Below, piece by piece: positions 7,313 to 16,311 of a stretch of DNA of 28,100 nucleotides. The DNA lies in assembly GCA_964475955.1 (NCBI GenBank), contig CAYYZY010000101.1, forward strand, positions 1 through 28,100. Reading direction: 5' to 3'. Position 1 is the first letter of the stretch. Each line of letters begins with the position of its first letter. Under the pieces are notes generated by a model. That model was given only the letters and a program-made list of their open reading frames with translations. It ran no database searches and had not been told where the DNA came from. The stretch is from DATKZH01 sp964475955. Its GTDB lineage: Bacteria; Planctomycetota; Planctomycetia; Pirellulales; Thermoguttaceae. Made by a program: the position numbers and the translations under genes.

Positions 7313-8830
7313 TCACTCCACCCCGTGCATCATGCGCTTCAAGAGCGGGGTGAGCAGCAGGATCAGCAGGCCGGCGGCGATGGGGAAGATGACCAGCATC
7401 AGGTAGAAGCCGGCGAGCCCCGGCAGGATGAACGTGATTTCGCCCTTCTCTACCAGGGTGGAGAACCGGGCAACCAGCCCCGCCAGCAGGTTCGAGAGCG
7501 AGAAGGAGAAGAACCACAGGCCCATCATCAGCGCCTGGAGCCGCCGGGGCGCGAGCTTGGTCACCATCGAAAGCCCCACCGGCGACAGGCACAGCTCGCC
7601 CCACGTGTAGACCACGTAAGTAATCAATAACCAGTGCGGTCCGGCCACGTTGGTCCCGGTGGCCTCCATCGCGCCGAAGACCATCGCCAGGAAGGCCAGC
7701 CCCAGCAGGAACAGCCCGAGGGAAAACTTCACCGGCGTCGGAGGATTCATACCCCGCCGGCTGAGCCACACCCATAGCCAGGCGAAGACGGGCGCGAAGA
7801 CCAGAATCGCCAGCGGGTTGACCGACTGGTAGTAAGAGGCGGGGAACCCCTGGCCGGGAAGCAGGCCCCCCAGCGTGCGGTCGGTGCTCGTCTTGGCGAA
7901 CACGTTCATCGAGCTGCCGGCCTGCTCGAACGCCGTCCAGAAAAAGATGTTTCCGATGAAGGCGAGGATCAGGATCACGCCGATCCGCTGATAGTCGACC
8001 CGGTTGAGCCGGCGCGTGGCTTCGTACTCGTCGCGCCTCGCCTTTTCCACTTCCGCCGGGGTCGGCTCTCGGTCCTTGGCGTGCTCCGGCTCATGGTGCG
8101 GCGGCAACCCGACGCCCCGGAGGTATCGCGGGCGCAGGACCTGGTAGAAGAAGAGGCCGGCCAGCATCCCCACGGCCGCGGAGCCGAAGCCCCAGTGCCA
8201 GCCGACCAGCTCGCCGAGCGAGCCGGCCACCAGCGGCGAAAGGAGCGCGCCGAGGTTGATGCCCATGTAGAAGATGGTGAAGCCCGAGTCGCGCCGCGGA
8301 TCCTTCTCCCCGTAGAGCTGGCCGACCATCACGCTCACGCACGGCTTGAAGAAACCGGTGCCGATCACGATCAGAAGCAGGCCGGCGAGGAAGCAGAGCA
8401 GGGCGCCCGGGTTCGACTGGAGCGTCACCGCCTCGCCCGCGGTGTGGCCGAACAGCTCGGTAAGGGCCAGCGTGACGTGCCCGGCGGCGATGATCCAGCC
8501 GCCGACCAGCATCGACCGGTGCGTGCCCAGGAACTTGTCGGCCAGCCACCCGCCGAAGATCGGGGTAAAATACACCCCCCAGGTGTATATGCCATAGAGT
8601 ATATAGGCCGAGTCTTCGCTCCACCCGAAACCCGGGTTGGTGTTCGCGGCGCCGCCTTCCAGGGCTTCTTCCGTGCTGGCGATCAGATAGAGGACCAGAA
8701 GCGCCCGCATCCCGTAGTAGCTGAATCGCTCCCACATCTCGGTGATGAACAGGACCCACAGCCCGGCCGGCTGACCCTCGGGGGCTTCCTGGGCGGGGGC
8801 GGGGGAGCCGAGCTCATTCTGGTCGTCCAT
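7313..8830 (-). CDS. POT family proton-coupled peptide transporter
   Basis: This 505-residue inner-membrane transporter belongs to the PTR2/POT branch of the major facilitator superfamily, which takes up di- and tripeptides with protons. The diagnostic ExxERF motif is present (EMWERF, residues 31-36), followed by SYYGMRALLVLYL. The second POT signature is seen in FYMGINLGALLSP. About a dozen or more hydrophobic helices run to the C-terminus, and there is a charged cytoplasmic loop near the middle. The start at 8830 (MDDQNE) is supported by AGGAG 8 nt upstream; the longer frame to 8875 has no such signal. A strong candidate promoter lies at 8947-8976. It diverges from an exported dipeptidyl-peptidase-like enzyme, which would supply short peptides for uptake. 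That link is inference. Confidence 0.95.
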   Translation of the reverse strand: MDDQNELGSPAPAQEAPEGQPAGLWVLFITEMWERFSYYGMRALLVLYLIASTEEALEGGAANTNPGFGWSEDSAYILYGIYTWGVYFTPIFGGWLADKFLGTHRSMLVGGWIIAAGHVTLALTELFGHTAGEAVTLQSNPGALLCFLAGLLLIVIGTGFFKPCVSVMVGQLYGEKDPRRDSGFTIFYMGINLGALLSPLVAGSLGELVGWHWGFGSAAVGMLAGLFFYQVLRPRYLRGVGLPPHHEPEHAKDREPTPAEVEKARRDEYEATRRLNRVDYQRIGVILILAFIGNIFFWTAFEQAGSSMNVFAKTSTDRTLGGLLPGQGFPASYYQSVNPLAILVFAPVFAWLWVWLSRRGMNPPTPVKFSLGLFLLGLAFLAMVFGAMEATGTNVAGPHWLLITYVVYTWGELCLSPVGLSMVTKLAPRRLQALMMGLWFFSFSLSNLLAGLVARFSTLVEKGEITFILPGLAGFYLMLVIFPIAAGLLILLLTPLLKRMMHGVE

Positions 8831-8946
8831 CCGGGAACTCCTCGTGACCCTTGGGCGCGCTGCTGAAACCCTCAACCGACCCGGCCCCTCCTGCAGAAAG
8901 GGCCGCTCTCACCAAGCACCAAGGTTCGAGCGGCCACGACCGTGCC

Positions 8947-8976
8947 ATTGTAGGGACGCCGCCGCGCGCGTGTCAA
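8947..8976 (-). promoter_or_regulatory. Near-consensus sigma-70 promoter for the POT transporter
   Basis: On the minus strand a perfect TTGACA (complement of 8971-8976) is followed after 18 nt by TACAAT (complement of 8947-8952, five of six matches). The leader to the start at 8830 is about 110 nt. It is the best -35 box in the window. Confidence 0.65.
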
Positions 8977-9087
8977 CACCGACGGGGGGCCGGCCCTGCC
9001 GACTCCCGGGCTCGTCGCCTGGAACCGTGTGCTGCCCGCGGCCGGGGAAGCCGTTCCGGCACCAATTGCCGGTCCCCAAACGCCCGC

Positions 9088-9116
9088 GTGAACGCCGCGC
9101 GGACGCGAACTACAAT
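9088..9116 (+). promoter_or_regulatory. Candidate promoter for the S9 peptidase
   Basis: TACAAT (9111-9116) is a good -10 box. Seventeen nt upstream lies GTGAAC, a poor -35. The leader to the ATG at 9169 would be about 50 nt. Confidence 0.35.
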
Positions 9117-9168
9117 AGGAGATAGTCGCACGTCGCTTTCCGCCATCCGCCTGCCGTTTCCAGCGCCA

Positions 9169-11469
9169 ATGAACGCCAACAGGCTCAACTCGCCGATTCG
9201 CCCCGCGGCACTGCTTTTCGTCGGGCTCCTGACGCTCCCCCTCCTCGGCGCCGAAAAGCCGAAGGAGAAGACGGATAAGGAGAAGGCCGACCCGTCCCGG
9301 CTCACCGTCGCCCGCATCTTCGACTCCAAGGACTTCGACCCCGAAAAGTCCTCCGCCCGATGGCTCGACGACGAAGCGAAGTACCTCACCCTCGAACCGT
9401 CGAAGGAGACCTCCGCCGGGCGCGACGTCGTCTGCCTCGACCCCGCAAGCGGCGATCGCGAGGTGCTCGTCCCCGCGGCCCACCTGATCCCGCCGGGCGA
9501 GTCGTCGCCGCTGGCCATCGACGGCTACGCCTTTTCCAAAGATCGCTCGCTTGTGCTCATCTTCACCAACGCGAAGCGCGTGTGGCGACGGAAGACCCGG
9601 GGCGACTACTGGGTCCTCGATCGGGCTGCGCGCGAGCTGGTCAAGCTGGGCGGCGACGCCAAGCCCTCGACCCTGATGTTCGCCAAGATCTCGCCCACCG
9701 GGCGCTACGCCGCGTACGTGCGCGAGAACGACGTCTACCTCGAAGACCTCCGCACCCACCAGATCAGGCCGCTCACCACCTCCGGCTCGGCCGACTGCAT
9801 CAACGGCACGTTCGACTGGGTCTACGAGGAGGAATTTCACCTCCGCGACGGCTTCGCCTGGAGCCCCGACGGCCGCTCGATCGCCTACTGGCAGATCGAC
9901 ACCGAGGGCGTGCGCACCTTCAAAATGATCAACAACACCGATCGCCTTTACCCGCGCATCATCCGGTTCAAGCACCCCAAGGCCGGCCGGAAGAACGCGG
10001 CGTGCCGCGTCGGCGTGGTCGACCTGGCCGACGCGAAGACCCGCTGGCTCGACGTCCCCGGCGACCCCCGCGAACACTACATCGCGCGCATCGAGTGGGC
10101 CGACCGTTCCGACGCGATCCTCCTCCAACAGCTCAACCGCCTCCAGAATACCAACCGCGTGATGCTCGCCGACGCGCGCGACGGCACCACGCGCACCCTC
10201 CTCGTCGAGCGCGACCGGGCCTGGGTCGACGTGCACGACGAACTCGAGTGGCTCGCCCACGGCAAGCGCTTCACCTGGATCAGCGAGCGCGACGGCTGGC
10301 GCCACGTCTACCTCGTCTCCCGGTCGGGAGGGAAGGTCGAGCTGGCCACGCCGGGCGCGTACGACGTCGTCCGGCTGCTCCGCGTCGACGAGCAAGGGGG
10401 CTGGCTCTACCTGATCGCCTCGCCCGATAACCCCACCCAGCGATACCTCTACCGCGTGCGGTTCGACGGCACGGACCTCCAGCGCCTCACGCCCGACGAC
10501 CGGCCCGGCACGCACGGCTACCGGATCTCGCACGACGCCGCCTGGGCCATCCACCGCCGGTCGTCGTTCGGCCGGCCGCCGACGGTCGAGTTGGTCAGGC
10601 TGCCCGGGCACGAGCCGGTGCGCACGCTAACCGCCGACAAGCGGCTTCGCAAGCGGGTGGAGAAGCTGGAGCGGGGGGAGCACGAGTTCTTTCGCGTCGA
10701 CGTCGGCGACGGGGTCGAGCTCGACGGCTGGTGCATCAAACCGCCCGACTTCGATCCGAAGAAGAAGTACCCGCTCCTGGTCTACGTCTACGGAGAGCCG
10801 TGGGGGCAGACGGTGCTCGACCGCTGGGGAGGAAACAACTACCTCTGGCACCTGATGCTCGCCCAGCGCGGCTACGTGGTGATGAGCTTCGACAACCGCG
10901 GCACGCGGGCGCCGCGCGGGCGCGCGTGGCGCAAGATCATCTATCGCCAGGTGGGCATTTTGGCCCCGGCCGACCAGGCGGCGGCCGTCGAGAAGGTGCT
11001 GGCCGAGCGGAGCTACCTCGACCCCGATCGCGTGGGCACTTGGGGTTGGAGCGGCGGCGGGTCGATGAGCCTCCTGGCGATCTTCAAGTACCCGAAGCTC
11101 TACTCCACGGCCGTCGCCGTCGCCCCGGTGAGCAACCAGCGCCACTACGACACGATCTACCAGGAGCGCTACATGGGGCTGCCGGGCGACAACGTCGAAG
11201 GATACCTCGAGGGCTCGCCGATCAACCACGCCCACCGGCTCGAGGGCAACCTGCTGGTGATCCACGGGACGGGCGACGACAACGTCCACTACCAGTCGAC
11301 CGAAGCGCTGGTGAACGAGCTGGTGCGGCACAACAAGCCGTTCACCATGATGGCCTACCCGAACCGCTCCCATTCCATCCGCGAAGGCAAAAACACCACG
11401 CTCCACCTTCGCGAGCTGATGACCCGCTACCTGGCCGAAAACCTCCCCCCGGGCCCGCTCAGGAAGTGA
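9169..11469 (+). CDS. Exported dipeptidyl-peptidase-IV-like S9 family serine peptidase
   Basis: This 766-residue enzyme has a Sec signal (residues 1 to about 25, hydrophobic core PAALLFVGLLTLPLLG). A DPP-IV-type N-terminal propeller follows, then a C-terminal alpha/beta hydrolase domain. The catalytic triad is visible: Ser628 in GWSGGGS, Asp703 in GTGDDNVHY and His735 in NRSHSI, nearly the numbering of human DPP-IV (630/708/740). The DPP-IV glutamate motif that binds the substrate N-terminus is present as EEEF at 220-223. It therefore probably cleaves dipeptides from peptide N-termini in the periplasm or at the cell surface. A long in-frame extension reaches back to 8851, but the signal peptide and a -10 box at 9111 place the start at 9169. 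The neighbouring POT transporter could import the products. Confidence 0.95.
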   Translation: MNANRLNSPIRPAALLFVGLLTLPLLGAEKPKEKTDKEKADPSRLTVARIFDSKDFDPEKSSARWLDDEAKYLTLEPSKETSAGRDVVCLDPASGDREVLVPAAHLIPPGESSPLAIDGYAFSKDRSLVLIFTNAKRVWRRKTRGDYWVLDRAARELVKLGGDAKPSTLMFAKISPTGRYAAYVRENDVYLEDLRTHQIRPLTTSGSADCINGTFDWVYEEEFHLRDGFAWSPDGRSIAYWQIDTEGVRTFKMINNTDRLYPRIIRFKHPKAGRKNAACRVGVVDLADAKTRWLDVPGDPREHYIARIEWADRSDAILLQQLNRLQNTNRVMLADARDGTTRTLLVERDRAWVDVHDELEWLAHGKRFTWISERDGWRHVYLVSRSGGKVELATPGAYDVVRLLRVDEQGGWLYLIASPDNPTQRYLYRVRFDGTDLQRLTPDDRPGTHGYRISHDAAWAIHRRSSFGRPPTVELVRLPGHEPVRTLTADKRLRKRVEKLERGEHEFFRVDVGDGVELDGWCIKPPDFDPKKKYPLLVYVYGEPWGQTVLDRWGGNNYLWHLMLAQRGYVVMSFDNRGTRAPRGRAWRKIIYRQVGILAPADQAAAVEKVLAERSYLDPDRVGTWGWSGGGSMSLLAIFKYPKLYSTAVAVAPVSNQRHYDTIYQERYMGLPGDNVEGYLEGSPINHAHRLEGNLLVIHGTGDDNVHYQSTEALVNELVRHNKPFTMMAYPNRSHSIREGKNTTLHLRELMTRYLAENLPPGPLRK

Positions 11470-11484
11470 CCGCGTCGGCCGACC

Positions 11485-13881
11485 TCAGCGCGGCTGCGCC
11501 TGGCCGGGCGCTTGCCGCCGGTACTGCTCGAGCGACTGCCGGAGGGTCTCGGCCAACTGGGCGTTGCCCGTGGCGAGCGCCGCCTGAACGGCCCTCTCGG
11601 CGGTCGAAGCGGCCTCGGTAACGCGGCCCAGTTCGGCGTATGCCTGGGAGAGCAGGGCCAGCGCCGAGGGGTCCCGGTGGCGGCTCAACTGCGAGGCGCG
11701 CAGGGCGAGTTCGGCGGCCTGCTCCGCGTTTCGCAGGGCCGGGTCGTCGGCCGTGAGCCGGATCGAGGCCAGCCCCACGAGCGCCATCCCCAGGTTCGGA
11801 TTGAGCCGCAGCGCGCGCACGAAGTGCTTTGCGGCCGCCTCGGGCCGGCCCTCGTGGGCGAGCGCGACGCCGAGCGAGCAGAGCGGTCGGGGATCGTCCG
11901 GGTCGAGACGCACCGCCTCGGCGAGATGCTCTCGGGCCTCGGCCACGTCGCCCAGGTCCATGCAGACGATCCCCAGCCGGAACTGGGCGGTGGGCCGCTC
12001 CGGGTCGAGGCGCACCGACTGCCGGAACGATTCGGCCGCTTCGGCGAGCCGCCCCTGCTCGGCCAAGGCGATTCCGAGGCTCTCGTGGGCGCGTGCGTGG
12101 TCGGGGGCTCGGCGGATCGCCAAACGGAGGTGCGACTCCGCCTCGTCGAATTGGCCGAGCTGCGCCAGGCTGGCGCCCAGGCCGACGTGCGCGTCGACGT
12201 TCTCCGGGTTCATCGCCAGCGCCTGACGGAACTCCCGGACGGCGTCGTCGTGGAAGCCCTGCTGCGCGTTCAACAGGCCGGCGCGAACCAGCGAGGCGTC
12301 GTCGACGAATCGCTCCGAGATGCGCCGGATCGCGTCGGGCCGCGCGTTGACGAACTCCGGGATGTTCGCCGCCCGGTCCGGCGCCGTGAACCGGGCGAGG
12401 AGCACGGGTGGGGTGGTTCGCCCCTGCTCGTCGACGTGCGTCAGGAACAACTGCGTGTAGATCGAAAGCCACTTCGAGGAGAAGACGAGCCACTTGCCGT
12501 TCGGCGACCAACTGTGCCACGAGTTCATCCGCGGCGTGTTGCACCGCAGGCGCCGCGGCTCGCCCCCCTCGGCCGGCATGATGAACAGCTCGCTGTCGGG
12601 CTGCAACAGCATGAAGCTCTCGGCCTGGCAGAAGACGATCCATCTTCCGTCGGGCGAGTATCGGGCGAAGTAGTTGCTCCTGCCGTTGTGCGAAGCGCCC
12701 GGGATCGGCTTCGCCTCGCCCCCCCGGCCCTCGTTGAACGGAATCCGGTACAGGTCGAAGGGAAACGGCTTCCCCTCGGCGAGGAACTCGGCGCACGCCT
12801 CCTCGTCGAGGAGAACGGCGTCGGGATCGACGGGGTCCTCCAATTGGTGCATCTTGGCCCGTGCGAAGAGGATGTGCTTGCCGTCGGGGCTCCAGGTGGC
12901 GTTGCTCTGAACGAACCGCTTGTCGTCGGCGCCCGGCAGGGCGAAGAACCGCTCCGTTTGGCGGTCGTAAACGGCCAGAATGCCCTTGATGGGAAAGAAG
13001 AGCTGGCTGAACGCCAGGTCGTCGCGGGGGACGAACACCGACCGGTCCTTGACCGTGCTCACCACGTACCGGCCGTCGGGCGACACCTGCGAGAGCAGGC
13101 CGAAGGTGGGCTCGCCGTCCTCCCGCCGGAAGTCGCTCCAGGTGATGATGTTGCCCGAATGGAGGACCAGCTCCTCGGCCACCTCGTCGACGGCGTACGA
13201 GCCCTTGTCGTTGGCGTAGTCGACATCGAGCCCCAGCACCTCGCCGTCGGCCGAGAAGGAATGGCAGTTGCCGCACACCGGCAGCTTCTCCAGCACGATC
13301 GGGGGCTGCTCGCGGCACGAAATCGAGCCGAACCGCCAGCGGATCCGCGACGGGTCCTTCACCGCCTCGATGAACGGCAGGTTCACCTCCCGGTAGAAGA
13401 TCGGCGCCCCCACCTCGTCCTCCGAGGTGCGGATCGAGATGCTCGCCGCCGAAACCACCCGATCCCGACCACGGCGGTCGACGCCCAGCACCGTCACCCG
13501 GGCCGGCTGCCGGAGACTGCCCTGCCGGATCGCCTGCCACTCCGCGTCCGACGGCGTCCACTCCGCGACGGTCGCGGCCGCGGCGACCCGCTCGCGGGCT
13601 TCGTCCGGGAAGTGGACGGCCACGATCCAGGCCCCTGCGTCGGCCTCGCCCGGCTCCCACAAGAACGTCGGAGGGGCGATCTCCGGGGGGAAGACGGTCG
13701 CGTCGCGCGGATAGCGGATCGTCAGCCCGCCGAAATCGGCTCCGCCCCGGTAGTCGGCCAGGATTTCGCCGACGGGCAGGTCCCGCTCGCCCAAGACGCC
13801 GAGGCCCCACAACACGGCCGTAAGGGTTCCCGCAGCGAGGACGGCCAAGCCCAAGATGAGATACAGAGTCGACTTGCGCAC
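11485..13881 (-). CDS. Membrane-anchored heme-propeller-TPR protein, copy A
   Basis: This 798-residue protein starts with GTG (VRKSTLY) and a TM helix (residues 5-28) that anchors it with the bulk outside the cytoplasm. A beta-rich N-terminal region contains FPPEIAPPTFLWE (64-76). A single c-type heme motif CGNCH lies at 203-207. A TolB/PD40-like propeller follows, with repeated SPDGRY, SPDGKH, SPDGRW and SPNGKW blades. About seven TPR repeats fill 535-790. Conserved Cys189, the RCNT segment and the RMNSWHS segment are shared with the paralogue at 16312-18696 and could include the second heme ligand. The architecture suggests a redox-active scaffold; no catalytic domain is seen. It is convergent with the S9 peptidase (15 nt gap). 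The start is supported by the matching GTG-CGC-AAG start of its paralogue and by GGAAGAG upstream. Confidence 0.88.
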   Translation of the reverse strand: MRKSTLYLILGLAVLAAGTLTAVLWGLGVLGERDLPVGEILADYRGGADFGGLTIRYPRDATVFPPEIAPPTFLWEPGEADAGAWIVAVHFPDEARERVAAAATVAEWTPSDAEWQAIRQGSLRQPARVTVLGVDRRGRDRVVSAASISIRTSEDEVGAPIFYREVNLPFIEAVKDPSRIRWRFGSISCREQPPIVLEKLPVCGNCHSFSADGEVLGLDVDYANDKGSYAVDEVAEELVLHSGNIITWSDFRREDGEPTFGLLSQVSPDGRYVVSTVKDRSVFVPRDDLAFSQLFFPIKGILAVYDRQTERFFALPGADDKRFVQSNATWSPDGKHILFARAKMHQLEDPVDPDAVLLDEEACAEFLAEGKPFPFDLYRIPFNEGRGGEAKPIPGASHNGRSNYFARYSPDGRWIVFCQAESFMLLQPDSELFIMPAEGGEPRRLRCNTPRMNSWHSWSPNGKWLVFSSKWLSIYTQLFLTHVDEQGRTTPPVLLARFTAPDRAANIPEFVNARPDAIRRISERFVDDASLVRAGLLNAQQGFHDDAVREFRQALAMNPENVDAHVGLGASLAQLGQFDEAESHLRLAIRRAPDHARAHESLGIALAEQGRLAEAAESFRQSVRLDPERPTAQFRLGIVCMDLGDVAEAREHLAEAVRLDPDDPRPLCSLGVALAHEGRPEAAAKHFVRALRLNPNLGMALVGLASIRLTADDPALRNAEQAAELALRASQLSRHRDPSALALLSQAYAELGRVTEAASTAERAVQAALATGNAQLAETLRQSLEQYRRQAPGQAQPR

Positions 13882-14095
13882 GGGCCTCTCTTCCGGGCGT
13901 CTGCGGTGGGCCAGTCTTCTTCCCCCTGCCGCCGGGCCGCGCCGGCGCGTTCCCAGCGGAGCTGCACGAATTCATCATAGCCCATGCGACGGGGCCTGCT
14001 CACCGCCTCCCTAGGGGGCCACCGGCCCCTGCTGTGGGGATTGCAGGTCGCGCGGCCGCCGTTTGCCCGCCGCCGGTCGCGCACACCACGCGAAA
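13882..14095. other. Leader region of heme-propeller-TPR copy A
   Basis: A possible -10 box TATGAT (complement of 13975-13980) with a weak TGAGCA 17 nt upstream would give a leader of about 90 nt, similar to those inferred for the other minus-strand genes here. Nothing coding is seen. Confidence 0.3.
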
Positions 14096-14115
14096 CGGGC
14101 AGCCGAAGCTGCCCG
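14096..14115 (-). terminator. UUCG-loop hairpin terminator after the lipoprotein gene
   Basis: Read on the minus strand, cgggcagc-ttcg-gctgcccg is a perfect 8-bp stem capped by a C(UUCG)G tetraloop, an exceptionally stable RNA cap. It is followed by TTT. It lies about 60 nt past the lipoprotein stop and so separates that gene from the downstream heme-propeller-TPR gene. Confidence 0.65.
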
Positions 14116-14173
14116 TCCGGGGCCGTCTTCACAACGGGGACGCTTTAGCTGGTTTGAATAACCTGGGCGCCGC

Positions 14174-14656
14174 CTAACCCTCGAGCGGGAAGTCGAACGT
14201 GTTGTCGCCGTCTTCGGTCACGGTGGCCTTCAGTTCCGAAGTGGCCGGGTCGGCGTAGACGTCCGGCAGGAGGTTTTCCGGTCCGCCGGTGTCCTGTGCG
14301 CCCCCCAGCATGGGAGGAACGTAATCGTCGCTGTCCTGGTCGGCGACCGCCTCCGACTCCTCGTTCTTGTACTTGAAGATCTTAACCTGGTATTCGCCCG
14401 GCAGCGCGCCGTCGCCCGACGTGAACGTCGTCAGCGAGTAATTCCCGCTGGCGTCGGTCGTGCCCACGGCGCCTTGTCCGCCGCCGACGGGCTGGAAAGC
14501 GACGGCTGCCCCCTCCACGGCTTCCCCGTTGAGGGTGACCGTGCCGGTGACCGGGTAGGTCGCGGGCCGGTCGGCGTTGGGCCCGCCGCAGCCGAATGCC
14601 AAAAGCGACCCCAGCAGAACGGCGGCAGGCAATCTCTCCCAAGCCATCTTGTTCAT
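14174..14656 (-). CDS. Small lipoprotein with carboxypeptidase-regulatory-like domain
   Basis: This 160-residue protein has a lipoprotein signal: AAVLLGSLLAFGC, with the lipidated cysteine at residue 23. The rest is one beta-sandwich of the carboxypeptidase regulatory/transthyretin-like kind, with YPVTGTVTLNGEAVEGAAVAF then TTDASGNYSL. Such lipoproteins are commonly encoded directly after DUF1559 pseudopilin genes in planctomycetes, as here; their function is unknown. The start at 14656 is preferred over a GTG three bases upstream because GAGG lies 6 nt before it. The 173-nt gap from the pseudopilin gene contains hairpins. A UUCG-loop hairpin follows the gene. Confidence 0.88.
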   Translation of the reverse strand: MNKMAWERLPAAVLLGSLLAFGCGGPNADRPATYPVTGTVTLNGEAVEGAAVAFQPVGGGQGAVGTTDASGNYSLTTFTSGDGALPGEYQVKIFKYKNEESEAVADQDSDDYVPPMLGGAQDTGGPENLLPDVYADPATSELKATVTEDGDNTFDFPLEG

Positions 14657-14731
14657 CACACACCTCTATCTCCAAAAGGACAACGCAAACCGGTGAGGGC
14701 CGCGCAGGAAATGCCGAGTCGCGGCCCGCCC

Positions 14732-14756
14732 CGCGAACGAACGCCCTGTTCGCGGA
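14732..14756 (-). terminator. Hairpin between pseudopilin and lipoprotein genes
   Basis: ccgcgaac and gttcgcgg form a perfect 8-bp stem with a 9-nt loop, followed by no T-tract. It could be a processing site or attenuator that sets the ratio of the two products. Confidence 0.35.
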
Positions 14757-14829
14757 GCGGACCGCAACGATTGCGACAGTAACGGATGCGCCGCTTCCGG
14801 ATCCTCGTGGAACCGGCGGCGCAGCCCCG

Positions 14830-15924
14830 CTAGAAGTCCGAGACGCTTTCTCCACCGTCCTTCGACCCCAACGCGCCCCACACGCCGTAACGGCTCACGC
14901 CGGCGCTTGGCTGGCCGGTGGTCAGGTCGCCGCAATGGATCGTCTCGCTGACGAACCGAACCGATCCGTCCGCCAGTAGGCAATTCACTCCCCCCGGGTG
15001 GGCGCTAGAGGGCGGAATGACCAGGTTCACCGAGTCGGCGTTGACGTTGGCGTCGTCCGTGCAGGACGGGCCGTTCGGCGGGAGGACCGTGTTGAAGCCG
15101 ACGCGCTCCGGCTGCCCGTCGTTCCACAACCCGAACCGCCCCTTCACCTGGGTGCCGGCGAGGAAATACCGGCCGTCGGTCTGCGTCAGGCAGGTGCCCG
15201 GGGCGCTTCCGATCCCGGACACGCTGACGGCGGTTCCCCGCTCCTCCGGGATCTCGCCCGCCGCCGCGCTGCGGATGCCGAAATCGGCCTTCAGCCGTTC
15301 GCTCATCATGAGGGTGTTGCTGGAGCCGTCGGTGATGTCGCGAAAACTGGCGCACCGCGCGTAGGAAAAGATGCCGCGGAGAGTCTGCCCGTCGCGGATG
15401 CCGTTGACCTGGTCGCCGACGCAGAAGGCGTAGTTGGTCAGCCGGTTCGTCCGGCTGTTGTAAAACGGCGTTGCCGTATCGGAGGGGCAGAGTACCACCG
15501 AGATCTGCGTGTTCCAGGGGCCCCAGCTCCGCCAGCCGCCCGGGCCTTCGGAAGGGATGCCGGCCGAGGGCTCGCCCGCCTTGACGGCGTCCCACATGGC
15601 TTGCTGTTCCAGGAAGGGCAGCAGGGAAATGAAACCGCTCCGGCGGTTGCAGTTGCCGTCCAACCGGGTGCTGCCGCACGCCGAGGTGCCGCCCTTGCGG
15701 TAGACGAAGGTCTTGAACACGTCGTGGTAGTTGTGGTGGCCCAGCCCAAGCTGCTTCAGGTTGTTCGTGCACTGGGACCGCCGGGCCGCCTCCCGCGCGG
15801 CCTGCACGGCCGGCAGCAGAAGCGCGATGAGGATTCCAATAATGGCAATAACCACAAGTAGTTCTACCAGCGTAAAGCCACTTCTCGGCGCGTGCGCGCG
15901 CCGACGCCCTGACGGAACGATCAT
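14830..15924 (-). CDS. DUF1559 pseudopilin-like protein
   Basis: This is a 364-residue member of the DUF1559 family, which is strongly expanded in planctomycetes. It carries a type IV pilin/type II secretion prepilin signal: basic leader ending RSG, cleavage after Gly16, then FTLVELLVVIAIIGILIALLLP with Glu at mature +5. The N-terminal helix continues into VQAAREAARRSQCTNNLKQ, typical of the family. The C-terminus has the DUF1559 signature HPGGVNCLLADGSVRFVS. It is processed by a prepilin peptidase and probably joins a pseudopilus or extracellular structure. The start is firm: AGGAGG lies 7 nt upstream (complement of 15932-15937). A good promoter lies about 100 nt upstream. It is followed by its usual lipoprotein partner. 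Confidence 0.95.
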   Translation of the reverse strand: MIVPSGRRRAHAPRSGFTLVELLVVIAIIGILIALLLPAVQAAREAARRSQCTNNLKQLGLGHHNYHDVFKTFVYRKGGTSACGSTRLDGNCNRRSGFISLLPFLEQQAMWDAVKAGEPSAGIPSEGPGGWRSWGPWNTQISVVLCPSDTATPFYNSRTNRLTNYAFCVGDQVNGIRDGQTLRGIFSYARCASFRDITDGSSNTLMMSERLKADFGIRSAAAGEIPEERGTAVSVSGIGSAPGTCLTQTDGRYFLAGTQVKGRFGLWNDGQPERVGFNTVLPPNGPSCTDDANVNADSVNLVIPPSSAHPGGVNCLLADGSVRFVSETIHCGDLTTGQPSAGVSRYGVWGALGSKDGGESVSDF

Positions 15925-16311
15925 TCCAGAACCTCCTAAAGGGAAAAAGAAAGAAAGGGAAGGATGCCAACACGAGGGAGGGACAACGCGGTGGGCCAGC
16001 AGACGCCACGCATCAATCCAACCTCGCCACCAATATAGTCCCGGCCGTGGCCCCAGTCAACGAGTTGGTTGACGAAAACCCGCCAAGCCATGGCGTATCT
16101 ACGCCACTCGTGCCAACCGGGACCGAATGTGCCCCCTCGCTGGAGGGGCAGTGCCTCAGCCGCGCACGCCCCCCGCGGTGAGCCGGAATCACCATCCATG
16201 CGCGATCTCTTGAGACGAACTCGGGAGGCTCCCTTCGTAGGTATTCCGCGCTGGCGAAGAGGCCCTCCGGTCCGACCGCATCAGGCGGACCCGAGAATCG
16301 CGCACGGCCAT
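15925..16311. other. Intergenic region with pseudopilin promoter
   Basis: These 387 nt contain the promoter at 16032-16060, a C/G hairpin around 16131-16152 (tgcccc/ggggca) and a 6-bp stem ggtccg/cggacc at about 16271-16293 that could end the transcript of the gene at 16312-18696. No coding frame is convincing. Confidence 0.45.
16032..16060 (-). promoter_or_regulatory. Sigma-70-type promoter for the DUF1559 gene
   Basis: On the minus strand TTGACT (complement of 16055-16060) and TATATT (complement of 16032-16037) are spaced exactly 17 nt, each five of six to consensus. The leader to the start at 15924 is about 100 nt. Confidence 0.65.

Larger units (their letters stand above)
8831..9168. other. 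Divergent promoter region, transporter / peptidase
   Basis: These 338 nt hold a near-consensus promoter facing left (8947-8976) and a weaker one facing right (-10 at 9111-9116). Shared control of the two peptide-use genes is possible. No operator palindrome stands out between them. Confidence 0.5.
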
